Source: JABMQB01 sp964575025
GTDB taxonomy: Bacteria; Bacteroidota; Bacteroidia; Bacteroidales; Prolixibacteraceae
NCBI GenBank assembly: GCA_964575025.1
Contig: CAZNPV010000004.1
Coordinates: 55,696-119,695, forward strand
Direction of reading: 5' to 3'
DNA: 64,000 bases
Within the stretch, counting starts at the first letter, position 1. Every line of letters starts with the position of its first letter. A program made the position numbers and the translations under genes. The notes under the pieces were generated by a model. That model was given only the letters and a program-made list of their open reading frames with translations. It did no database searches and was not told where the DNA came from. Shown here in pieces: positions 26,704 to 35,601 of the stretch.

Positions 26704-28326
26704 TCAATTCCTGTTCACATTTTCAACCAATAAGTTTTGACGGGTTATCTCAATGGCTTTTAAAAGGGTAGAATCGATCTGTTTGATGATTGGATAGAAG
26801 CCTTCATTCCCTATAATATTTCTGGCAATATAGGCTTTTGCCTGGGTTTCAAGTATTTGTTCAGATTCCTTCACATCCTGCCGGTCAACCGGAATGCCCT
26901 TTTTTTCGGCATATTGAATCAGCTCACGAAGGAGAGGAGCCCTGTCGAGGTATTTTTCCAATTCATCCACTGAGGAAAACCGGTTCAGGACCTCTCTGTT
27001 TTTGTCGGCATAGAAATAAGCGAATTGGTAGATAATTCCTCGTCGTATGAGTTTTTCCAGGTATTCGGAATAGCCGGTTGTATCGAGGGGTACAAAAATA
27101 TCGGGCATAATCCCCCCGCCCCCATACACAATGCGTCCGCTTTTTGTCCGGTATTGAAGTGAATCAACCAGCGAAGTGCTGTCCGCAATCAGCCCCCCGC
27201 TATGGATTCGCTGTAAAATATCCTGGTAATACTGGTCTGTCCCCTGATTATAGGATTTTTGGATGCTACGCCCGCTGGGAGTGTAAAACCGGGCAACCGT
27301 AAGCCGGAGTGCAGAGCCATCAGTCAGGGGAATCTGTTCCTGTACCAGCCCCTTTCCAAAAGACCTGCGGCCGATAACCAATCCCCGGTCGTTATCCTGC
27401 ATGGCCCCGGCAAATATTTCACTGGCAGAGGCTGAATATTCATCAATCAGGACAAAAATGCCCATCTCTGCAAAAGCATTTCTTGCCGATGCATTGTAGG
27501 TTTTTTTGGGTTGATGTTCCCCCATGGTATACAATATGGGTTCATCCTTTTCAAGAAATTCGTCTACCATTTTCAGGACCTGTGTAAGGTAGCCACCCAC
27601 ATTGCCCCGCAGGTCAATGATCACCTTCCGGGCTCCTTCTTCTTTCAGTTTTGTTATTCCCTGATAAAATTCCCGATAGGTGGTTTCTGAAAAACGTTCA
27701 ATTTTGATATATCCGGTCTCCTCATTGATCATATAGGAAACATCCACACTGTACAAGGGAATATCTCCACGGACGATTTCAAAAATCAATGTTTCAGGCA
27801 CTCCGGTACGTACAATTCCCAAGGTTACGGTTGTGCCTTTCGCTCCCCGCAATATACTTAACACCTCGTTGTTGTCTATCTTCACTCCTGCGATCACACG
27901 GCCGTTAACCGTAACAATCCGGTCGCCTGCCAGCAATCCCACTTTGGATGAAGGTCCTCCGGCAATTACCTCAATTACCCGGACGGTATCTTCCTGAATG
28001 GAAAATTGCACCCCGATGCCGGAAAAGTTGCCTTCCATTTCCTCGCGTACTTCCTGCATTTCGCTGGCCGGGATGTAAACCGTGTGGGGATCAAAATTCT
28101 TAAGAATCTCAGGAATGCTTTTTTCCACAATACCTGCCAGATCCACACTATCAACATAGCCGTGATCAACCAGGCTGAGTATGGTCCCGATTTTATTGGG
28201 TGCTCCCATCGTAAAACCCGATCGGGTCAACTGGCTGTTTCTCTTGAGGGAATTCCCGATAAAAATCCCGGTTATCATGGTCAGGGCCAGCAACAAGGGA
28301 GTATAGATTACCAGTTTATTTCTCAT
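26704..28326 (-). CDS. S41-family C-terminal processing protease
   Basis: A 540-residue periplasmic protease of the CtpA/Prc type. An N-terminal membrane anchor or signal (residues 6-27) is followed by a PDZ domain (about 90-180, GPSSKVGLLAGDRIVTVNG) and the S41 core. That core has DLRGNVGGYL, the catalytic Ser in DEYSASASEIFAGAMQD and the Lys in RRSFGKGLVQEQ. The C-terminal 150 residues are a family-specific helical region. Substrates are unknown. Its start codon lies inside the last codons of the deaminase gene upstream, an 11-base overlap that suggests an operon. Confidence 0.85.
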   Translation of the reverse strand: MRNKLVIYTPLLLALTMITGIFIGNSLKRNSQLTRSGFTMGAPNKIGTILSLVDHGYVDSVDLAGIVEKSIPEILKNFDPHTVYIPASEMQEVREEMEGNFSGIGVQFSIQEDTVRVIEVIAGGPSSKVGLLAGDRIVTVNGRVIAGVKIDNNEVLSILRGAKGTTVTLGIVRTGVPETLIFEIVRGDIPLYSVDVSYMINEETGYIKIERFSETTYREFYQGITKLKEEGARKVIIDLRGNVGGYLTQVLKMVDEFLEKDEPILYTMGEHQPKKTYNASARNAFAEMGIFVLIDEYSASASEIFAGAMQDNDRGLVIGRRSFGKGLVQEQIPLTDGSALRLTVARFYTPSGRSIQKSYNQGTDQYYQDILQRIHSGGLIADSTSLVDSLQYRTKSGRIVYGGGGIMPDIFVPLDTTGYSEYLEKLIRRGIIYQFAYFYADKNREVLNRFSSVDELEKYLDRAPLLRELIQYAEKKGIPVDRQDVKESEQILETQAKAYIARNIIGNEGFYPIIKQIDSTLLKAIEITRQNLLVENVNRN

Positions 28327-28771
28327 TCTCTGAATCCTTTACTATTTCCGTTTCTACTCTGACCACCTCAATATTCGCTCTTTTTAATAGGGCCAATCCA
28401 TCGTCCAACCGGTATTCTTCGGTAAAAACCACCCTTTTTATCCCTGCCTGGATGATTAATTTCGCACATTCCATACAGGGTGATGAGGTAACATACAAAG
28501 TGGCACCCTCACTGCTGTTGTTCGATTTGGCCACTTTGGTAATGGCATTGGCTTCCGCATGAAGAACATAGGCTTTTGACCGGTTTTGCTCATCCTCACA
28601 AGCATTCTCAAATCCCGAGGGAGTACCGTTGTACCCATCTGAAATAATCATCCGGTTTTTAACCAGCAACGCTCCAACCTTCCGGCGCCTGCAATAGGAA
28701 TTCTCAGACCAGATAGCAGCCATCTTCAGATATTTCTGATCCAGTTTATATTGTTTGTTCCTGTTATCCAT
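28316..28771 (-). CDS. deoxycytidylate (dCMP) deaminase family protein
   Basis: A 151-residue zinc deaminase that should convert dCMP to dUMP for dTTP synthesis (ComEB-like). The HAE zinc/catalytic motif (VLHAEANAI) and PCMEC (SSPCMECAKLI) are intact. The SWDEYFM-type opening of the family appears as LDQKYLKMAAIWSENSYC. The ATG at 28771 fits the family N-terminus; an ATG at 28804 would add eleven residues. The 3' end overlaps the S41 protease gene. Confidence 0.85.
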   Translation of the reverse strand: MDNRNKQYKLDQKYLKMAAIWSENSYCRRRKVGALLVKNRMIISDGYNGTPSGFENACEDEQNRSKAYVLHAEANAITKVAKSNNSSEGATLYVTSSPCMECAKLIIQAGIKRVVFTEEYRLDDGLALLKRANIEVVRVETEIVKDSENEK

Positions 28772-28968
28772 ACTGTTTTTTTGATAGGTGGTAAAAATTC
28801 CCAATGGATTACAAAGGTAACCTTGTTTTTTATCTACGGAAATCCGGATATCCGTATTCGTTCATATTTTAAGAATTTTTAAGTACCCTGTATTTGGCTA
28901 CGGATTAACATCCAGCCTCCCGCAAGATTTGGGTTGTTAGGAATGTTTGTAAGATCAAGGTTCTGTTT

Positions 28969-29451
28969 CTACTCCTTGATCAGCAACCAGGAATCGTAAT
29001 ATTTCGGAAAATCCCTCCGGATTTGATGAACCCGCATTCTGGCTTCCATCTCATTTCTGTAAGAGTTGACACAGATCCGGTAATATCCGGAAGTATGGCT
29101 TTGGAGAATAATCGGCGTAAATCCCTCGGTAATGAGCGTTTCCCGGTATTTTTTTGCGTTGTCAAGAAATTCGAAGGATCCCACAATAACAAAGTAATTG
29201 TTGGCTTTATTTTGCGATTCGTCCTCCTGTTGTGTAAAGGATATTTCTTCTCTTTTGACCACGACCTCGGGTTCGGTAGCTTTTTCATCAGCGGGTTGGG
29301 TCTCAGGCACCGAAAAAACTTTCGCCGGAGTTCCCTGGGTTAGGGTCGTCGGATAGGCTTCCTCAGAGGTAGCCGCTTTCTTTGTTGATTTACAGGATAT
29401 ACCTGCGATCCCCATAAGGATCACTAAGGCAAATAATACTGGTTTCTTCAT
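28969..29451 (-). CDS. SPOR-domain lipoprotein
   Basis: A 160-residue lipoprotein with lipidated Cys20 (GISC) and a polar linker (about 22-80). A C-terminal SPOR domain (about 85-155) follows, with YFVIVGSFEFLDNAKKYRETL and YRICVNSYRNEMEARMRV. SPOR domains bind denuded glycan strands of peptidoglycan, often at the division site. It is followed by the dCMP deaminase and protease genes on the same strand after about 200 bases. The exact role is not known. Confidence 0.8.
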   Translation of the reverse strand: MKKPVLFALVILMGIAGISCKSTKKAATSEEAYPTTLTQGTPAKVFSVPETQPADEKATEPEVVVKREEISFTQQEDESQNKANNYFVIVGSFEFLDNAKKYRETLITEGFTPIILQSHTSGYYRICVNSYRNEMEARMRVHQIRRDFPKYYDSWLLIKE

Positions 29452-29537
29452 GACTTGTTATTTAAATGCCAACGAAAATAGTAAAAAGGACTTGCTGCTT
29501 TTTATAAAACCCCCTCCAAGTTATACACAGGTATCTG

Positions 29538-30275
29538 TCAGCAACCTTTTTTTAAAACGGGAAACCCCGTTTTATATTTGGTTAGGAATCCATTTTTCTT
29601 TGAAGGGACCTGCAGGTTAAAGAAAAAAGACAGTGCCATACTATAGGATCCTCCGTATAAAAAGGCAAAAATAAGTTCTTCCAGCGGAATATCCATAAGG
29701 AACCATCCTGACAGGTTCTCAGATACCCACATCATTGGAACAGATGGCCATAGTAAAAAAACGATTTTCAGAAGAAATCCATAGATCAGCAAGGAAAGGA
29801 CGGATACCGTAAAAAAAATACGTTGGTATCCCGGCCTGTACAGCAATATGAATATACTCCAGGCCAGCATCGTAATAAAAGGATTCCAGATGCCTTTTAC
29901 TCCCGCCAGATAAAGAATTACAAAAAAGATCAAACCAAACAGGCAGACATAAAAAAACCGAATCAGCACCGGGATTAAGCTGATTTGAAATTTTATATTT
30001 TTTTTCATCACGAAGATGACAGCCATCCATATTAATCCTCCTGAGAGGAATGAGAACAAAAAGTCCTCCAAACCCACTCCCAGGATCATAATACGGGGAG
30101 GATTCCAGTAATCAGGTACAAGAAATAAGGCATAAAAGGCCTGAGGAGTGGTCACAATACTGGCAAAAAGAATGGATTTCCTGTAGGAAAAGAGGATCGC
30201 AAGCCCGACAATATAGAGGCTGAGGCTGAGTAGCTGACTGAACAGATACAAATGGGAATGAAGAAATTCATTCAT
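29538..30275 (-). CDS. lycopene cyclase-domain protein (CrtYcd-like)
   Basis: A 245-residue membrane protein with about seven hydrophobic segments. Two copies of the lycopene-cyclase domain are suggested by the motifs DYWNPPRIMILGVGLEDFLFSF (about 50-71) and NLSGWFLMDIPLEELIFAFLYGG (about 185-207), each with the acidic P/G-x-E-(D/E)-x-x-F pattern. Relatives in Actinobacteria, archaea and Bacteroidota close the end rings of lycopene to make beta-carotene. It lies 14 bases downstream of a gene with a GGPP-synthase domain, which supports a carotenoid role. No crtB or crtI is within the window. Confidence 0.75.
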   Translation of the reverse strand: MNEFLHSHLYLFSQLLSLSLYIVGLAILFSYRKSILFASIVTTPQAFYALFLVPDYWNPPRIMILGVGLEDFLFSFLSGGLIWMAVIFVMKKNIKFQISLIPVLIRFFYVCLFGLIFFVILYLAGVKGIWNPFITMLAWSIFILLYRPGYQRIFFTVSVLSLLIYGFLLKIVFLLWPSVPMMWVSENLSGWFLMDIPLEELIFAFLYGGSYSMALSFFFNLQVPSKKNGFLTKYKTGFPVLKKGC

Positions 30276-30289
30276 CTTGCCTAAACATT

Positions 30290-32536
30290 TTATGAAGTGG
30301 TATATAAATCAAGCAAATAATCAGTTAATGCACGAATCAGTATTTTATATTCTGTGGGTTTCAATACCTCCGAAAGCCTCTCCCATTCCGGTTCAACCAT
30401 TTTTTTTGCCTGTTCACGGCATTTTTCAAGCGCCCCGGAAGATTGAATGATCCGGATCCCTTGTTGCAGCATTTCCTTGTTTTTCCTTTTTTCCGGTGAA
30501 CAAAGAAGTTCCACAAGAAATTTCCGCCCATAGGGATCTGATTCCTGTAATCCGGTATAGATCACGTAGGTAAATTTCCCTTCCCTCAGATCTTCACCGC
30601 AGGTTTTCTTCCATTCCCTGGAATCATTAAAATTATGGACATCGTCGACTATCTGAAAGGCCACTCCCAGAGCATGGGCAAACCGTTTACAGGCCTCTCT
30701 GACTTCCGGTCCTTTTCTTGCAATAATCACTGCGGTTTCGGCAAGGCTTTGAATTCCGGCAGCCGACTTAAAGGAATACATCTGCAACAGTTTTAAATCG
30801 ACCTTATTCTTTATCCATCGCCTGATATTTTCCGGATTCATTTCTTTTGACCAGTAAATGTCAAGAGCCTGACCAAAATGTCCTTTAATGAAACCCCGGG
30901 TAATCAGTTCATAGATTTCATTTTTTTGATTCCGGTCCAGTGCAGGATGTTCAAAAAGAAGCAATGTCGGTAAAAAATAAAGGGTATTCGCTGCATTGAT
31001 AGCCAGATCGTTCCCATAACGAAGGTGAATGGTTTCCTCTCCCCTCCGGATGGTTGAATTATCTTCAATATCATCGATTATTAGCGAAGCGGTATGATTT
31101 AATTCGGTGAGAGCATACAGTAATTCTTCATAGGGCTGAGGATCTGTTTCCAGGGCTGAAAGGAGGTTTCTGGCAAATGCCGGTCTCCACTTTTTCCCGC
31201 GGCGTGACATCAGATCCCATATCGGTTCTGACAACATGGGGGTGTAGGCCGCTGTTTCGTATTTCCAGAAAGGGGGTCCTACAAATTTTTCCATCTCTTT
31301 TTCCCTTATTCTGTGTGGGAAAAAACCTTCAATTACTTTATCAATATTTTCACCGAGACTTTTCAGGTAGTCCTTAAAATCAAAAATATATCCATAGCCG
31401 TTTAATTCAAGCCGGGCTTCCCCCCGGACCTGCCTTTTGTGGATCACTCCTTCCACCTGACCTGCCCCCTGCCATACGGCACGCATAGGCCCGAAAAAAG
31501 GAACTTCCTGATTATCAATATATGGAGAGAAAACAAATTCAGCCTCAAGGGTAGGGATTTTAATATGTACGGAAACCGGGTACCTTATAAGGGTATCAGG
31601 GCTTTCCCAAAAACGGGCCGGAGTCAGCTCGAAGGTATCTATGATGCGATGTTGCTGATTTGCACTCAGGTAATACGCATAGGTCGACAGAATCTCTCCT
31701 GTATGGGCATTTTTGTGAACGAACAGCAGCAGATCGGATCCATCGTTGAGATTCATTCCAAGACAGTCCCATCCAAGAACGATCTTTTTCTCATTCCCTT
31801 TTAAGAACCATCCAAAATCTCCCCATTGATGATCCATCCAGGCTGCTCCCTGCACCCTTTCACCATTTACACTTCCTTCCAGATCCAATCTCGGAAAAAA
31901 GGAGTACTCCATCCCGTTCTTTCTGTTCTTGTCTTCAAATAATCGGGGCATTCTGCAATTGCCCACGCGGGGAGTCAGCCTGAATTTGTATTCACGCTGC
32001 AATTCCCTGATTGTAAATAAAAGAGAGATTGAACCCTGATCCTGTTTAATACGGATAAAATCCCAGAATATTTCAAATGGATTCTCCTGCAAGGATACGG
32101 ATGCTTCCGAAAGGAAGACCGGCTTTGTAGGTCCGGATTTTTTGTATTCCGCCATGAACGCCTCCAGGATATTCCTGTCAATGTTCGTTTCCATAGCTGT
32201 ATCCCCGGAACGAAGAAAATTTGTAAACAAATGATTATCTATAACAGATACCGTCTGATTTTGGCCGTTGGCTTTGTTTAAAACCGATAGAATACAGGAA
32301 TATCCCGGTTCCGGACAATCGGGTTTCTGAGGATTTGTTTTAAACAGGGTCAGCATAAAATAATACCTGCCTCCCTCAGCATCTTCAAACACACCATGAA
32401 AGTACCACCATTCCTGTCTGGCATCAGGAAAACAGAACAATTCAGAGCCACTCGATCTACTGTTTGCAACCAACCCGAAAAATTTAATCGCGGGTAATAT
32501 ACATATTTTTTGTAATAAAAGCCCGGGCAATTTCAA
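30290..32536 (-). CDS. fusion of CrtC/AttH-like lipocalin domain and GGPP synthase
   Basis: A 748-residue two-part protein. Residues of about 30-400 look like a carotenoid 1,2-hydratase/AttH lipocalin-like domain, with QEWWYFHG (41-48) and AAWMDHQWGDFGWF (231-244). Residues of about 430-748 are an isoprenyl diphosphate synthase with the first Asp-rich motif DDIED (488-492) and a second motif DDVHN (631-635) followed by CGEDLREGKF, which resembles short GGPP synthases. It could make GGPP for carotenoids and also hydrate or bind a carotenoid product. The frame is continuous with no sign of a sequencing join. The downstream gene is a lycopene cyclase. Confidence 0.75.
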   Translation of the reverse strand: MKLPGLLLQKICILPAIKFFGLVANSRSSGSELFCFPDARQEWWYFHGVFEDAEGGRYYFMLTLFKTNPQKPDCPEPGYSCILSVLNKANGQNQTVSVIDNHLFTNFLRSGDTAMETNIDRNILEAFMAEYKKSGPTKPVFLSEASVSLQENPFEIFWDFIRIKQDQGSISLLFTIRELQREYKFRLTPRVGNCRMPRLFEDKNRKNGMEYSFFPRLDLEGSVNGERVQGAAWMDHQWGDFGWFLKGNEKKIVLGWDCLGMNLNDGSDLLLFVHKNAHTGEILSTYAYYLSANQQHRIIDTFELTPARFWESPDTLIRYPVSVHIKIPTLEAEFVFSPYIDNQEVPFFGPMRAVWQGAGQVEGVIHKRQVRGEARLELNGYGYIFDFKDYLKSLGENIDKVIEGFFPHRIREKEMEKFVGPPFWKYETAAYTPMLSEPIWDLMSRRGKKWRPAFARNLLSALETDPQPYEELLYALTELNHTASLIIDDIEDNSTIRRGEETIHLRYGNDLAINAANTLYFLPTLLLFEHPALDRNQKNEIYELITRGFIKGHFGQALDIYWSKEMNPENIRRWIKNKVDLKLLQMYSFKSAAGIQSLAETAVIIARKGPEVREACKRFAHALGVAFQIVDDVHNFNDSREWKKTCGEDLREGKFTYVIYTGLQESDPYGRKFLVELLCSPEKRKNKEMLQQGIRIIQSSGALEKCREQAKKMVEPEWERLSEVLKPTEYKILIRALTDYLLDLYTTS

Positions 32537-32764
32537 AGAAAACCAGTTGCTTTCCCTTCATGGTATATCAACCATTTATTTATCGATACAAAGGGCTTCC
32601 CAGGAGAGGAATCTGCATTCAGAAAATGCATGTTTAGGAAGCAATATCCTTTATCTTCTTCGTTCATCGGGGAAAAGAGTAGCTACTGAAATATTCACCC
32701 AATAAGCGGTCAGGAATCCGGTTGATCCTTGTCATGCGCAATCAGAAAGACGCCCGGTCCCGAA

Positions 32765-33766
32765 TCAGAACAGGTAGTTGCAGCCAATTACCTTCTTCAC
32801 TTCATTCAACGTTTTTTGGGCCGATTCCCGGGCTTTTCCGGCTCCTTCGGCTACCACCCTTCCAAGATAGGCATCGTCTTCCAGGAGGCTGACAATGCGT
32901 TCCCGGATGGGAGAGGTGAAGGAGATGATGTCTTCAGCCAGTTGTTTTTTCATATCTCCATACCGGATTGTACAGGCATTATAAGCTTCGTTAAACTGAT
33001 CCATCGCTTCCCGGGAAGAGACAATTTCCATCAGCGTAAACAGATTCTGAATGGGTTCCGGTTTTTCCTGGTTTTTTCTGACAGGGCCTGAATCAGTGAC
33101 AGCCCGCATCACTTTTTTACGGATCTCATCCGGGTCGTCAAACAGGTTAATCGCATTTCCTTCCGATTTACCCATTTTTCCTGTTCCATCCAGGCCCGGG
33201 ACTTTGATCATATCTTTTCCGTTGAACGTAAACGGACGGGGTACCGGAAATACCTTCCTGCCATACATCCGGTTAAAGCGTTTGGCAAATTTCCGTGTCA
33301 TTTCAAGATTCTGTTCCTGGTCTTTTCCTACGGGTACAAAATCCGCTTTGTGGATGATGATATCGGCAGCCATTAAGACCGGATAGGTCAGCAGTCCGGC
33401 ATTGACATTATCGGGTTGCTGGCGGGCTTTTTCCTTAAACGATGTGGTGCGCTCAAGCTCCCCAAGATAGGCATTCATATTCAGGATGGTATACAATTCC
33501 ATCACTTCAGGAACATTGCTTTGGATAAAAATAGTGGCCCTTTCAGGGTCAATCCCACAGGCCAGGTATTCGGCAAGAACCTGTTTAACCCCCGATTGCA
33601 GATCCCCGGGGGTGGGATGGGTCGTCAGAGAATGTATGTCGGCAATAAAAAAATAACAATGAAAATCTTCCTGCATGCGCACAAAATTCCGTACTGCCCC
33701 GAAATAGTTCCCCAGATGAAGAAAACCCGTAGGCCTGATACCACTGACAACCGTTGGTTTTTCCAT
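32765..33766 (-). CDS. trpS: tryptophanyl-tRNA synthetase
   Basis: TrpS charges tRNA-Trp with tryptophan. The 333-residue enzyme has the class I signatures TGFLHLGNYFGA (HIGH-type, residues 12-23) and DGTGKMGKSEGNAI (KMSKS-type, about 189-202). Length is normal for the bacterial type. It is transcribed away from trpB2, and the two genes share the 446-base spacer that holds the attenuator on the plus strand. No attenuator or T-box was found on its own side. Confidence 0.95.
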   Translation of the reverse strand: MEKPTVVSGIRPTGFLHLGNYFGAVRNFVRMQEDFHCYFFIADIHSLTTHPTPGDLQSGVKQVLAEYLACGIDPERATIFIQSNVPEVMELYTILNMNAYLGELERTTSFKEKARQQPDNVNAGLLTYPVLMAADIIIHKADFVPVGKDQEQNLEMTRKFAKRFNRMYGRKVFPVPRPFTFNGKDMIKVPGLDGTGKMGKSEGNAINLFDDPDEIRKKVMRAVTDSGPVRKNQEKPEPIQNLFTLMEIVSSREAMDQFNEAYNACTIRYGDMKKQLAEDIISFTSPIRERIVSLLEDDAYLGRVVAEGAGKARESAQKTLNEVKKVIGCNYLF

Positions 33767-33927
33767 AATTCTGAAATTGTTGGTTTTCCAATATTTTCTA
33801 AATCACCCTGCCTGCCTTTCTTTCCCTCCGGCCAGCAGGGAGTACAAAAATAGGGATTAAATTTAAAACCAAACAAATAACACACAATCGTAAAAAAATC
33901 TTTTCCTGTAATTTCAAATAAAAAAAA

Positions 33928-33958
33928 TTTGGCGGTATAAAAATAATATTTAGTTTTA
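33928..33958 (+). promoter_or_regulatory. promoter for the trp leader and trpB2
   Basis: TTTG at 33928-33931 and TAGTTTTA at 33951-33958 are separated by 19 bases and match the Bacteroidota -33/-7 promoter, with one mismatch at the last base of the -7 box. Transcription would begin near 33965, about 15 bases before the leader-peptide start codon. Confidence 0.6.
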
Positions 33959-33979
33959 CGCTGAAAATATTTATTTCGT

Positions 33980-34042
33980 ATGGTTTTTAATAGAAATACA
34001 GGAAATTGGTGGTTGTGGCGTTGCCCGGGTGAGGCTGCGTAA
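33980..34042 (+). CDS. trpL: 20-residue tryptophan leader peptide
   Basis: A short frame with ATG at 33980 and TAA at 34040-34042. Codons 10, 11 and 13 are TGG, giving Trp-Trp-Leu-Trp, a concentration of the rarest residue not expected by chance in 20 codons. The stop codon lies inside a segment (34034-34044) that is perfectly complementary to 34087-34097 in the terminator hairpin downstream. This is the layout of a classic amino-acid attenuator: a ribosome stalled on the Trp codons leaves the segment free, while one at the stop covers it. The gene downstream is trpB2. No strong Shine-Dalgarno is visible, which is normal in this phylum. Confidence 0.8.
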   Translation: MVFNRNTGNWWLWRCPGEAA

Positions 34043-34097
34043 ACCATTTACCTGTATGTATTATCAACCATAAAAAGGGGTATGCCGTTTACGCAGC
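34034..34097 (+). promoter_or_regulatory. antiterminator pairing of the trp attenuator
   Basis: GCTGCGTAAAC (34034-34044) can pair over 11 bases with GTTTACGCAGC (34087-34097), which includes the terminator loop and the first two bases of its 3' arm. A competing stem pairs 33996-34006 with 34046-34057 (11 pairs, one bulged A at 34050) and would lock the first segment away when the leader is not translated. Confidence 0.7.
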
Positions 34098-34110
34098 ATA
34101 CCCCTTTTTT
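34072..34110 (+). terminator. intrinsic terminator of the trp attenuator
   Basis: GGGGTATGC (34077-34085) and GCATACCCC (34096-34104) form a perfect 9-bp stem with a 10-base loop, followed by six T residues (34105-34110) and preceded by a run of A. It sits about 100 bases before the trpB2 start, so it would stop transcription before the gene. Confidence 0.85.
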
Positions 34111-34116
34111 ATGTTT

Positions 34117-34182
34117 CCGATCCAGAGGATCGGGGAATTGAATCACTACCTTCTCGTCCACCGAAGCGAACGCGAAGGTGGA
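34117..34182 (+). promoter_or_regulatory. two further hairpins in the trpB2 leader
   Basis: CCGATC (34117-34122) pairs with GATCGG (34128-34133), and TCCACC (34157-34162) pairs with GGTGGA (34177-34182). They lie between the attenuator terminator and the trpB2 start codon at 34213. Their function is not apparent; they might stabilise the mRNA or be remnants of a repeat. Confidence 0.4.
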
Positions 34183-34212
34183 TTAAACAACCTAATTTTA
34201 AAATAGTACATT

Positions 34213-35586
34213 ATGACAAAGCAAAGAAAGATTTATCTTGACGAATCGGAAATGCCACGGCAATGGTATAACCTGGCACCGGACCTACCCACCCCGTTAA
34301 ATCCACCTCTGGGACCTGATGGCAAACCCATTACTCCGGAGATGCTGGCCCCTGTATTTCCCATGAATTTAATTGAACAGGAAGTCAGCCAGGAGCGGTG
34401 GATTGACATCCCGGAAGGGATCCTTGAACTTCTTACACGGTGGAGACCCAGTCCCCTGGTGAGAGCCTATGCCCTGGAGGAAGCGCTGGATACGCCGGCA
34501 AAAATTTATTATAAAAATGAAAGCTTATCGCCGGCAGGCAGCCACAAACCCAATACGGCGGTTGCCCAGGCCTGGTATAACAAAGAATTCGGCATCAAAC
34601 ACATAACAACTGAAACCGGTGCCGGTCAGTGGGGAAGCGCCCTCGCTTTTGCCTGTTCAATGTTAAACCTCGACTGTAAGGTTTTTATGGTGCGTGTCAG
34701 TTTTGACCAGAAACCGTTCCGTAAAATGTTGATGAATACGTGGGGGGCAAACTGTATCTCCAGCCCCAGTACGGAAACCCAGGCCGGCAGGGATATTCTT
34801 GCGGAATATCCGGATACCCCGGGAAGCCTGGGCATCGCCATCAGCGAAGCCATTGAGGCCGCTGTGACCGACCCGGCCGGGGAAACCCGTTATTCCCTTG
34901 GCTCGGTATTAAACCATGTGATGCTTCATCAAACCATCATCGGCCTGGAAACAAAAAAACAACTGGCTAAAGTGGGCATCAAGAAACCCGATGTGATCAT
35001 TGGTTGTTGCGGAGGAGGAAGCAACTTCGCAGGCTTATCCTTCCCTTTCCTGTACGATAAAATACATGGAGCCGATATTCAGGTCATCGGAGTGGAACCG
35101 TTCAGTTGCCCCACCCTGACCAAAGCACCCTTCGTTTATGACCACGGGGATGTGGCCCAGATGACCCCGCTGCTGGCAATGTACAGCCTGGGACATAGAT
35201 TCATTCCGGCACCAATCCATGCCGGCGGATTGCGGTACCATGGAATGGCCCCGCTGGTAAGTGCTGCCCTGAAAGATGGACTCATTGAAGCCCAGGCTTT
35301 GCACCAGAATGAATGCTTCGAAGCAGGATTGTTGTTCTCAAAAACCGAAGGAATTATTCCCGCTCCGGAAACAAACCATGCCATCGCTTCGGCAATCCGC
35401 GAAGCCAACAAAGCCAAAGAAGAAGGAAAAGAAAAAGTAATCGTGTTCAACTTCAGCGGTCATGGTCTGATGGACCTCACAGGGTATGAAAAATACCTCA
35501 ACAATGAATTGACCGATTATGAATATCCGGATTCTGAAATTGCCAAAAACCTGAAAATCCTTGAAGGATACCCCCTTCCGAAATAG
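34213..35586 (+). CDS. trpB: tryptophan synthase beta chain, TrpB2 type
   Basis: A 457-residue PLP enzyme of the TrpB2 (COG1350) branch, longer than TrpB1 and with the N-terminal extension DLPTPLNPPLGPDGKPITPE. The PLP lysine is K112 in SPAGSHKPNTA, and CGGGSNFAG holds the cofactor phosphate. TrpB2 enzymes condense indole with serine to form tryptophan and usually act without TrpA. No trpA or other trp genes are adjacent, so a role in indole salvage is possible. An attenuator with Trp codons lies upstream, so expression should rise when charged tRNA-Trp is low. Confidence 0.9.
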   Translation: MTKQRKIYLDESEMPRQWYNLAPDLPTPLNPPLGPDGKPITPEMLAPVFPMNLIEQEVSQERWIDIPEGILELLTRWRPSPLVRAYALEEALDTPAKIYYKNESLSPAGSHKPNTAVAQAWYNKEFGIKHITTETGAGQWGSALAFACSMLNLDCKVFMVRVSFDQKPFRKMLMNTWGANCISSPSTETQAGRDILAEYPDTPGSLGIAISEAIEAAVTDPAGETRYSLGSVLNHVMLHQTIIGLETKKQLAKVGIKKPDVIIGCCGGGSNFAGLSFPFLYDKIHGADIQVIGVEPFSCPTLTKAPFVYDHGDVAQMTPLLAMYSLGHRFIPAPIHAGGLRYHGMAPLVSAALKDGLIEAQALHQNECFEAGLLFSKTEGIIPAPETNHAIASAIREANKAKEEGKEKVIVFNFSGHGLMDLTGYEKYLNNELTDYEYPDSEIAKNLKILEGYPLPK

Positions 35587-35601
35587 AAGGTTCTTAAAAA
35601 A

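Noticed and set aside
33625..34047. 140-codon open frame on the - strand across the trpB2 leader
   Set aside because: It runs through the attenuator and part of trpS in another frame and shows no domain; the structured leader on the + strand explains the sequence.
34072..34110. Riboswitch aptamer upstream of trpB2
   Set aside because: No known aptamer core was recognised, and the leader peptide with Trp codons gives a simpler explanation for the terminator and its competing stem.
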